Source: Prevotellaceae bacterium (GTDB lineage: Bacteria; Bacteroidota; Bacteroidia; Bacteroidales; Bacteroidaceae). From it: a stretch of DNA of 35,029 nucleotides. Under the pieces are notes generated by a model, which saw only the letters and a list, made by a program, of their open reading frames with translations, was not told where the DNA came from and did not search any database. This document shows positions 30,401 to 35,029 of this stretch, piece by piece. Position 1 is the stretch's first letter, and every line of letters begins with the position of its first letter. The position numbers and the translations under genes are program-made. The stretch spans positions 1 to 35,029 of the forward strand of contig JAQXRI010000053.1 in assembly GCA_029218445.1 (NCBI GenBank), written 5' to 3'.

Positions 30401-31985
30401 GGTTAAGGACGACAACACCATAGTTGTGGCCAACCACGACACCGTGACCATAAAGCTGAGCGTCACAACCAAAAAGCCACTGGACAAGGAATGGTGGTAT
30501 GAACCGACACAGCAGCTGACCAGACTCTTGATGATGGCACGCAACTTCAACATCTCATACCGCAACCAGCAGTCGATGACCATTCCGGGATTCATACCTA
30601 ACATTGGCGACATGCTCGGACAACACACTGGCAACGTGATGGCTCCAGGACTCGGCTTCGCATTCGGAATGGTGGGCGAAGGATACATCGACAAGGCTCT
30701 CGACAACGGCTGGCTGCTGTGCGCCGACAGCGTAGCAACACCAGCCACCATCAGCAACACCGAAGACCTTCAGCTGCGAATGACGCTTGAGCCGATGCGC
30801 GACCTGAAGATAGACCTCAACGCAAGCCGCACGACCAACAAGGCACAAAGCATTCAGTACATGTATGAAGCAAAGCCCACCACACACAGCGGCTCGTTCA
30901 ACATGACAACAATAAGCCTCAAAAGCGCACTTGAGGGCATGGGCAACGCCAACAATGGCTACCATTCAAAGTCGTTCGAAAAGTTCTGCTCGTCAATAGA
31001 GTCGTTCCGCAGCCGCGTTGAGGCGCAATATGCCGACGCTACATATCCGCAGCACATGACCGACCAAAACGGAACCATGATAGGAGGCTCGAAGTTCAAC
31101 CCCGAAATAGGCGGAGTACGCCAATACAGCGCCGACGTTCTCATTCCGGCCTTCCTCTCGGCATATACGTCAAGTGGCGGAGGCTCGCTCGACATCTTCC
31201 CAGCACTGAAGAAGATGCTGCCCAACTGGTCGCTGCGCTATACAGGACTCGGACGACTGCCATGGCTGCGCGACAACTTCAAGAGCATAACACTACGCCA
31301 TGCCTACAAAAGCGTGTTCGCCGTAGGCAGCTACGCCTCGTTCAGCACGTTCCAGGAATATATGGACGGTCTGGGATTCATTACCGATGCCACTACGGGC
31401 AACCCCATACCCAACTCAATGTACAACATCAGCACCGTGAGCATCAACGAGTCGTTTGCCCCCCTCTTGGGCATCGACGTAACACTACAGAACAACATGA
31501 CATGCAAACTTGAATACCGCACGACACGAGTGCTGAGTCTGAGCATGACCAGCATACAGATAAACGAAGCGTTGAGCAAAGACTGGGTTGTGGGCATGGC
31601 ATACAAGATAAACAACTTCAACCTCTTCGGCACGCCATCGAGAAAGGTGAAGAAGCTGCAAGGCAGAAAAAACAAGGCTGACAACAATGCAACAAATACA
31701 AAACAGACGACAACAGGAGTGGGCCACAACCTCAACCTCCGACTTGACTTGTCGTTCAGGAAGCAGGCGTCAATTACCCGCGACATAGCCACTATGACAA
31801 GCTCGGCCAATAGCGGCAACTCGGCCTTCAAGCTATCGTTCATGGCCGAATACACACTGTCGCGCCTGCTCACACTCAGTGCATACTACGACCGCCAGAC
31901 CAATACGCCGTTGCTGTCAAGCAGCAGCTATCCCACCACTACTCAGGATTTTGGTCTGTCGATGAAGTTCTCGTTGACGCGTTGA
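24429..31985 (+). CDS. sprA: SprA/Sov, type IX secretion system outer-membrane translocon
   Basis: This is a 2518-aa outer-membrane protein, the giant beta-barrel through which type IX secretion cargo crosses the outer membrane; its relatives SprA (Flavobacterium) and Sov (Porphyromonas) are of similar size. An N-terminal signal peptide (KIKLIFASLVCACALAA) is followed by the family's early blocks (FGPGGVRIKTQGTAELKLGA, INLNMTGKVGDKLNMSLNYN and TGVKITRVEIWVTN) and long alternating Tyr/aromatic strands to the C-terminal TTQDFGLSMKFSLTR. A Lys/Thr-rich stretch near residues 1895-2015 is an insertion-like loop. No frameshift is seen. Its presence implies that the cell exports CTD-tagged proteins. 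Start ATG 24429 gives a proper signal peptide. Its last 47 bp overlap the convergent DUF4435 gene. Confidence 0.96.
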   Translation: MNKIKLIFASLVCACALAAPQDNRTARQGQSKAEAQAAADSSVVAAAEAKARWKVRKTAPLTTDDLDSTAIDLKNPENITQRAEYNDSTGMYYIGAKMGDSYLNAPMLMTPEEYRQWSEKRAMQRFFKQKNDEEVANKGKDKFSFADMHFDLGPAEKIFGPGGVRIKTQGTAELKLGATLKSIDNPSLPIRNRKTKSIDFDEKINLNMTGKVGDKLNMSLNYNTDATFDFDAKNIKLKYEGKEDEIIKLVEAGNVSFPSNSSLIRGASSLFGIRTDMQFGKLKLQTVVSQKKSSSKSVSSKGGTQLTPFELNVADYEENRHFFLAHHFRENYDKAMAKLPYMTTGVKITRVEIWVTNKTGTTSNSRNIIALTDLGEGKQVSNSTLWGGDATQSPSNTANTEYQQMTSTYAEARDIDRTSTVLDAIPGFEGGVDYEKVQSARLLNTSEYTLNSSLGYISLKTTLQTDQVLAVAYEYTLGGRTFQVGEFSTDRQDASEALFVKSLKNTNNSPAAPNWQLMMKNVYYLASTVEKQQFRLDVKYKSDTTGVYLNYIPDQATKDTTLLRLIGADRLDNNDKPNPNGYFDYVEGYTVSNGRVFFPKTEPFGTFLFGQLMALGMDSVKAEQYSFRELYNSTKTTAKQLTTKNKFLLTGQFKGSSANVISLGAYNVPRGSVVVTAGGVVLTEGSDYTVDYSAGEVTILNQSIIDAGTSVNVSLESDTQYGMQRKTMYGLNWEYDFSKDFQLGGTFQRLYEQTLTSKVSMGQEPLNNTLWGLNVNWKHESQWLTDMLDKLPLLHVTKPSYISFTGEFAQLIAGQASGTQDNASYIDDFEDTKTYIDVSEPKSWILSSVPTLFPEHDDKTGLTSGFNRAQMAWYTIDPLFTYRSSSLTPAHIKGDLEQLSNHYVREIYVNELYPNRDQSTYNGATSTLSILNLAYYPTERGPYNFSTQMNADGTLANPQTKWAGMMRKLDTNDFETANIEYVEFWLLDPFIYSREQPDAALYGGDLYINLGEVSEDILLDGKKFYESGMPVDGTSSFTTTQWGKIPVQATQTYAFATTKGAREKQDVGYNGLNDEEEQTFESYAEFRNFTQTITNDSIRAAWQNDPANDNYHYYRGGDLDERKATILERYKRINNPQGNSPDNDTQTEGYDTSYKTTPDVEDINQDYTLNEYERYYQYKISLRPEDFAESRIGQNYLTEIRESLAPLRNGKKETVKWYKFRIPLTSAERQQIGSISDLTSIRFMRMFLTGFQKPIILRFGSLDLVKGGWRTYEQDLGTQASSTSGTLETSAVNIEEHTDKTPVNYVLPPGISRVTDPSQPQLVENNEQALNMIVNNLQHNESKAVYKTTSLDLRQYKRLQMFVHANAMQLNTTQLQDDQLALFIRLGSDYRNNYYEYEIPLKLTPEGKYDYRSGESRAKVWPEDNMLDLELTKLIQLKKSRNKARAQGTASFTREYSEYDSDRPNNRMTIMGNPSIGEVKTMLIGVRNVSAGVKSGEVWVNELRLLEFNNKGGWAASGALNMQLSDFGAVNLTGRITTDGFGGLEEGVSQRSTDDYKTYSFTTNLELGKLFPDKAKVTAPLYYSVTKEETRPRYNPLDTDMMLDDALESALDQHERDSIESIAVTRSTTTNFSLSNVRVGIKTKRHPMPYDPANFSFSYSHSHRYNTGETTVWEREDQWRGMFNYSYSPVYKTFEPFRNLKGKSKWLAFPKAIGLNYLPQNVTFNSEILRNYYEMQERDLEGGTGSKLPLTFSQQFLWNREFSIRWDLTKNLHASFQSATHAEVEEPYMAVNKDLYPDDYKIWKDSVGHSLRNLGTPLDYQQSFTSSYQLPINKLPIFNWLNANATYNASYSWVRGSEMDDGTSLGNTISNNRNLNITSTANLESLYNLVPYLKKVNDRFKKAPQNQTKKKGNSRTALTAKKDNGKLPGGIKDTKADERQNAKLPLNKNAFEKEVKLKKDTVTTIRHNKKSRRLTVTARTIDGKAYDIKYKVKDDNTIVVANHDTVTIKLSVTTKKPLDKEWWYEPTQQLTRLLMMARNFNISYRNQQSMTIPGFIPNIGDMLGQHTGNVMAPGLGFAFGMVGEGYIDKALDNGWLLCADSVATPATISNTEDLQLRMTLEPMRDLKIDLNASRTTNKAQSIQYMYEAKPTTHSGSFNMTTISLKSALEGMGNANNGYHSKSFEKFCSSIESFRSRVEAQYADATYPQHMTDQNGTMIGGSKFNPEIGGVRQYSADVLIPAFLSAYTSSGGGSLDIFPALKKMLPNWSLRYTGLGRLPWLRDNFKSITLRHAYKSVFAVGSYASFSTFQEYMDGLGFITDATTGNPIPNSMYNISTVSINESFAPLLGIDVTLQNNMTCKLEYRTTRVLSLSMTSIQINEALSKDWVVGMAYKINNFNLFGTPSRKVKKLQGRKNKADNNATNTKQTTTGVGHNLNLRLDLSFRKQASITRDIATMTSSANSGNSAFKLSFMAEYTLSRLLTLSAYYDRQTNTPLLSSSSYPTTTQDFGLSMKFSLTR

Positions 31986-32976
31986 GATACTGCTCAACAT
32001 CGGCCTGCAGACGCTGAAACTGCGGACAGGCCATATATCCCATGTTCTTTTTCAGCATGAGCTTCACGTCGGCCAGACTGTTTTCATAGCACGAAATCTC
32101 GTTGTACATCTGTGTCTTGTGGACAGCTGTCCTGTTTATCTCAGCCTCGCGCTCCATTCTCAGCCTGTTGCACACCTTGGTCATAATCGGGGCCACTATG
32201 GCATCGAATATGTGATGGCCATGTATATATAAATAGGTGGTTTGCGGCGTTACACCCAGTTGGCGCAACTCCATGTCGAGTTTCTCCACGTCCTTCACAT
32301 ACTTCTGATAGTTGTGTTGCATGTAGTTGACCTTTCGCTCCACCTTGTGCCTTAAATGCTCTATAGAATAATGAGGCGTCTGCAGATTGAAACCGCCAAC
32401 CTCGACAACCCTGTCAAAGTCAGACATTGAAAAATCGATGTAGCGTCCTGTCCTGTAAGCCCATATTGACCATACAAACAACGGATAGCACGCCTCGGAA
32501 TACTCGCGCATATAGGTCTTGAAGTCGAAAATGGCATGGTCGTTCAAGGTAACCATGACAGCCACATTGTGCAATCCTTCGGCAAAACACTGATAATTTT
32601 CTATGGCATACACATAAGTATGAAAAACATACGGACTTTGCAGAATCTTACGCGACGTTTCGGTAACGCCCTGCAGCAGGTAGTCATAATCGGCATCCAC
32701 ACAGGCTATCATGTCAGGCCCCATACGGTCGCCAATGAAGTTCATCAGCACCGACTTCTTGCCCCGTCTCAGCACCTGTTTAGACGGCAACATCACTTCA
32801 AAAAAGCGCGTCTCGTCCTCAAAACGTCCAAGCACAGTTCGCCAAAACAAAATGTCGTCATAGCTCTCAACGTAAGCAACAATCTTGCGTCGAGCCTTTT
32901 TCGACGTCATCTTGTTGGCAGCCTCAACATACCTCGACGTTATGCTGTCTCTCAACCTCTTTCCCATACCCGACAC
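31939..32976 (-). CDS. DUF4435 (TOPRIM-like) protein, partner of the adjacent ATPase
   Basis: The protein is about 345 aa. It has the DUF4435 pattern with a TOPRIM-like metal site: Glu37 and Asp40/41 in AYVESYDDILFWR, then Asp94/96/98 in MIACVDADYDYLL. A helical C-terminal half follows (HLRHKVERKVNYMQHNYQ and onwards). The first codon, GTG at 32976, directly follows the ATPase stop; ATG at 32967 is an alternative. ATPase followed by DUF4435 is the gene order of the PARIS system (AriA/AriB), in which the TOPRIM protein is a nuclease released on phage sensing. The ATPase here is about half the size of AriA, so the pair is PARIS-like rather than PARIS. The 3' end overlaps that of sprA by 47 bp, tail to tail. 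Confidence 0.85.
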   Translation of the reverse strand: MSGMGKRLRDSITSRYVEAANKMTSKKARRKIVAYVESYDDILFWRTVLGRFEDETRFFEVMLPSKQVLRRGKKSVLMNFIGDRMGPDMIACVDADYDYLLQGVTETSRKILQSPYVFHTYVYAIENYQCFAEGLHNVAVMVTLNDHAIFDFKTYMREYSEACYPLFVWSIWAYRTGRYIDFSMSDFDRVVEVGGFNLQTPHYSIEHLRHKVERKVNYMQHNYQKYVKDVEKLDMELRQLGVTPQTTYLYIHGHHIFDAIVAPIMTKVCNRLRMEREAEINRTAVHKTQMYNEISCYENSLADVKLMLKKNMGYMACPQFQRLQADVEQYLNASTRTSSTDQNPE

Positions 32977-33795
32977 TTAAATGATGATGTCGCTTACTTC
33001 AGTCACCCTGTCAGTCCAGCCGTTCATTATCACGGCGGGAGAATGTGTAGTAAGGATTATCTGTACATTTGGATTAAGCTCGAGAATCAGGTCGATGAGC
33101 CTCTGCTGCCAATCGACATGCAGGCTCACCTCAGGTTCGTCCATAAACAATACGTAGTGCTGATTGTCCTCTATCAGCACCGTCAGCAGTATGACGAGCA
33201 TCTGCTTCTCGCCGCTCGACAACTGATAGGGCGACAATATCTCGCCTATCTGTGAAAACACGATATCGTTGTGCGTCCTCACAAGGCGCTTTCCCGTATC
33301 GGAAAACAGGCTGTCAATCATGTCCTGAAACTTTCGTTTAGGCTCTGATATTTGCTGTGCCTTCTCGGCAGCGTCAGGCTCACCGCTCTGCAGCACGGCA
33401 ATGATGCGGTTGCCTATGTTCACCTGGTAGTCGAGATACTTGCGTTGCAGCTGATATATCTGCCAGTCAAGCTCAGTGCTTACCGAAGCGTCAACAATCT
33501 TGTTCACCATGTCGCTGCTCATCAACGGACGGTCGAAACTGCGTATATGGTCGTAGCGAATCCAACGCGCATCGGCCGGATAAACCTTTATATGGACACC
33601 CTTAAGCAGATGGCTCGGAAACTCGCCCCCGGGAACAAGTCCGCGCACCACCTTATTTAATATAGTACTCTTGCCCACACCATTCACTCCGCTAAGTATG
33701 TTCACTTGCGGATCAAGATTCCACACGATGTGTCGAGTACCACTCCACAGCGAGTCAATCTCTATCTGTTCAATATAGTCGGCGTATTTCTGCAT
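32977..33795 (-). CDS. ABC-type AAA ATPase (OLD/AriA-like), 272 aa
   Basis: This is a 272-aa complete ABC-ATPase head. Walker A GVNGVGKS is at residues 36-43, the signature LSSGEKQ at 192-198, Walker B VLFMDEPE at 215-222 and the switch His251 in LTTHSPAVI. The N-terminal strand (IEQIEIDSLWSG...HIVWNLDPQVNIL) resembles OLD-family and AriA ATPases. The region 95-175 is a short helical insertion in place of a coiled coil. It is followed without gap by the DUF4435 gene; both must be cotranscribed from the -7 box at 33820-33813. The pair fits an ATPase sensor plus TOPRIM effector, although a housekeeping role next to sprA is not excluded. Confidence 0.87.
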   Translation of the reverse strand: MQKYADYIEQIEIDSLWSGTRHIVWNLDPQVNILSGVNGVGKSTILNKVVRGLVPGGEFPSHLLKGVHIKVYPADARWIRYDHIRSFDRPLMSSDMVNKIVDASVSTELDWQIYQLQRKYLDYQVNIGNRIIAVLQSGEPDAAEKAQQISEPKRKFQDMIDSLFSDTGKRLVRTHNDIVFSQIGEILSPYQLSSGEKQMLVILLTVLIEDNQHYVLFMDEPEVSLHVDWQQRLIDLILELNPNVQIILTTHSPAVIMNGWTDRVTEVSDIII

Positions 33796-33812
33796 AAGAT
33801 TTATTTTTCATG

Positions 33813-33820
33813 CAAATATA
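33813..33820 (-). promoter_or_regulatory. -7 box of the ATPase/DUF4435 operon
   Basis: On the minus strand TATATTTG (33820-33813) matches TAnnTTTG, 17 bp before the ATG at 33795. It is divergent to the box at 33843 that serves the transporter gene. Confidence 0.6.
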
Positions 33821-33842
33821 GTAATTTTAGAGATTAATTGTA

Positions 33843-33850
33843 TAACTTTG
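33843..33850 (+). promoter_or_regulatory. -7 box of the DMT transporter gene
   Basis: TAACTTTG matches TAnnTTTG, 27 bp before the ATG at 33878. No TTTG at the right distance upstream was seen. Confidence 0.55.
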
Positions 33851-33877
33851 CACCGTTTTTTAAGAATAAATAGAAAA

Positions 33878-34789
33878 ATGGATAACAAAAAGCCACTAAT
33901 AGCACATTTAAGCATGTTTTTGGCATGCGCATTCTGGGGACTGATGGCACCAGTGGGCAAAGATGCCATGACACATGGATTGACAGGCATCGACATGGTC
34001 ACATTCCGTGTCGTTGGAGCCGCCATACTGTTTTGGATAGCCTCCTTCTTCGTAAAGAGCGAACACCCGCCAGTGAAAGACATCTTGCTGTTGGGACTTG
34101 CAGGACTGTTCGGACTCGTTCTCAACCAATGTTGCTATACCATTGGACTTAGCATCACATCACCCATCAACTCAAGCATCGTAACCACCTCAATGCCAAT
34201 ATTCGCCATGGTACTTTCGGCCATCATACTGAAAGAACCCATCACGGGCAAAAAGGCAGGCGGAGTGTTCATGGGATTTAGTGGAGCACTGATGCTGATA
34301 CTCACCAGTGCCACAGCCGACAACTCGAAGATAGGCGACATAAAAGGCGACTTGCTGTGCATGTTTGCCCAACTGTCGTTCGCCTTCTATCTGTCAATGT
34401 TCAACAAGCTCATCAAGCGCTACTCGGTGTTCACCGTCAACAAATGGATGTTCACCTTTGCCGCCATCATCATCACCCCATTCACTTTCTCGCATGTGGC
34501 TGCAATTCCATTTGCAGAGATTACGGCAAAGACATGGCTTGAAACCACTTTCGTTGTAGTAGTCTGCACCTTCATCTGCTACATACTCACCATGCAGGCC
34601 CAGCAGATACTCCGTCCGACGGTAGTCAGCGTATATAACTATGTCCAGCCAATGGTGGCGGTCATCGTCAGTGTCCTTACAGGCCTCGGCGTATTCAAAG
34701 TCACCCATGCCATAGCCGTACTGCTCGTATTCTTCGGCGTCCGTTTTGTAACAACGAGCAAGAGTCGCCGCGACATGATGAAACAATAA
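33878..34789 (+). CDS. EamA/DMT-family transporter
   Basis: This is a 303-aa inner-membrane protein with about ten transmembrane helices arranged as two EamA repeats (about 8-140 and 155-290). The first starts IAHLSMFLACAFWGLMAPVG and carries the typical PINSSIVTTSMPIFAMVLSA; the second has LSFAFYLSMFNKLIKR and VSVYNYVQPMVAVIVSVLTG. The substrate of such drug/metabolite-superfamily permeases (amino acids, metabolites) cannot be read from sequence. ATG 33878 (MDNKKPLIAH) is preferred; the frame is open ten codons upstream but that would overlap the -7 box and transcription start. It is followed by a strong hairpin at 34868. Confidence 0.9.
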   Translation: MDNKKPLIAHLSMFLACAFWGLMAPVGKDAMTHGLTGIDMVTFRVVGAAILFWIASFFVKSEHPPVKDILLLGLAGLFGLVLNQCCYTIGLSITSPINSSIVTTSMPIFAMVLSAIILKEPITGKKAGGVFMGFSGALMLILTSATADNSKIGDIKGDLLCMFAQLSFAFYLSMFNKLIKRYSVFTVNKWMFTFAAIIITPFTFSHVAAIPFAEITAKTWLETTFVVVVCTFICYILTMQAQQILRPTVVSVYNYVQPMVAVIVSVLTGLGVFKVTHAIAVLLVFFGVRFVTTSKSRRDMMKQ

Positions 34790-34867
34790 TCCTATCAACA
34801 ATTCTGTTAATTTGTAAACAAAAACCACCTTCACCCGCACTTTTGTCAACATTTGGCAACGCCCTAC

Positions 34868-34905
34868 AAGTCTGAAAGGCCTTGAAACAAAGGCTTTTCA
34901 GACTT
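34868..34905 (+). terminator. Strong terminator-like hairpin
   Basis: AAGTCTGAAAGGCCTT (34868-34883) pairs with AAGGCTTTTCAGACTT (34890-34905) over 16 positions with one G-U pair and a 6-nt loop, followed by TTCTGTAAAT. It lies 79 bp after the transporter stop. Confidence 0.75.
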
Positions 34906-35029
34906 TTCTGTAAATACATTTCCTCATGCTGTAACATTTCTTCACAATTTGTTAACCTTCATAAGCACCCTCACCACAAAACCCTCCCATTTTTTCCGTC
35001 CCCACCCCTCCCCACCTCACACGCCCCCT
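34906..35029. other. Right edge, no gene seen
   Basis: There is no supported frame here. The last 60 bases are unusually C-rich on the plus strand. Confidence 0.4.

Noticed and set aside
31939..33795. Calling the ATPase/DUF4435 pair PARIS outright
   Set aside because: The ATPase is about half the length of AriA and the locus looks like core chromosome; only PARIS-like architecture can be claimed.

Overview
The window looks like a chromosomal segment of a Bacteroidota bacterium of the order Bacteroidales, most likely Prevotellaceae. The evidence is a full-length SprA (type IX secretion translocon), a GH97 glycosidase, a UpxY antiterminator, the VirE/DUF4248/HU-like/smalltalk/amidase gene set typical of Bacteroidales, several promoters of the Bacteroidota type (-7 TAnnTTTG, sometimes with TTTG about 20 bp upstream) and an almost complete lack of Shine-Dalgarno sequences. 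The species is not determined. I saw no rRNA, tRNA or CRISPR array.

Left part (1-8200, almost all minus strand) is an accessory, defence-like island beside the 5' part of rfbC (dTDP-rhamnose synthesis, cut by the window edge). It holds a 99-aa unknown, an A+T-rich overlapping pair (small membrane protein and DUF2806-like protein), a decayed IS66 remnant with both inverted ends, an ORF6N-domain protein, a DUF6364/PIN toxin-antitoxin pair with a very clear promoter, and a two-gene DUF262 plus AAA-ATPase module that resembles an anti-phage system.

Middle part (8300-14600) is a VirE-type primase/helicase-like gene, a DUF4248 gene, an HU-like gene, a 31-aa smalltalk gene and a T7-lysozyme-like amidase, all on the plus strand. 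They end against a convergent upxY. This gene set often accompanies Bacteroidales capsule loci and its role is unsettled. Three 14-nt palindromic boxes at an exact 22-nt period and a large perfect inverted repeat lie just after the VirE gene. A family of structured intergenic repeats (arrays of AGCAATT facing arrays of AATTGCT, often preceded by a short palindrome) recurs at 508, 4325, 11166, 12247 and 13055. A second family (7-nt TTGAANN or TTCAANN units) is inserted in frame in rfbC and in the VirE gene, and abuts the VirE start codon. A related heptad, TTAAAGA, abuts the DUF262 start codon.

Next part (14600-18700) holds an AAA/DUF4143 ATPase, a 56-bp copy of part of upxY, a clear promoter in front of a 48-codon ORF, a DUF2461 gene, and a Nim-like flavin/PLP-fold oxidase gene that has an atypical strong Shine-Dalgarno. 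A 170-bp MITE-like palindromic element follows.

Right part (18760-35029) looks like core chromosome: the minus-strand operon SIMPL - hrpB - zinc-ribbon; then GH97 and sprA on plus; then a minus-strand AAA-ATPase/DUF4435 pair of PARIS-like architecture whose 3' end overlaps the end of sprA by 47 bp; and a divergent EamA/DMT transporter with a strong terminator-like hairpin behind it.
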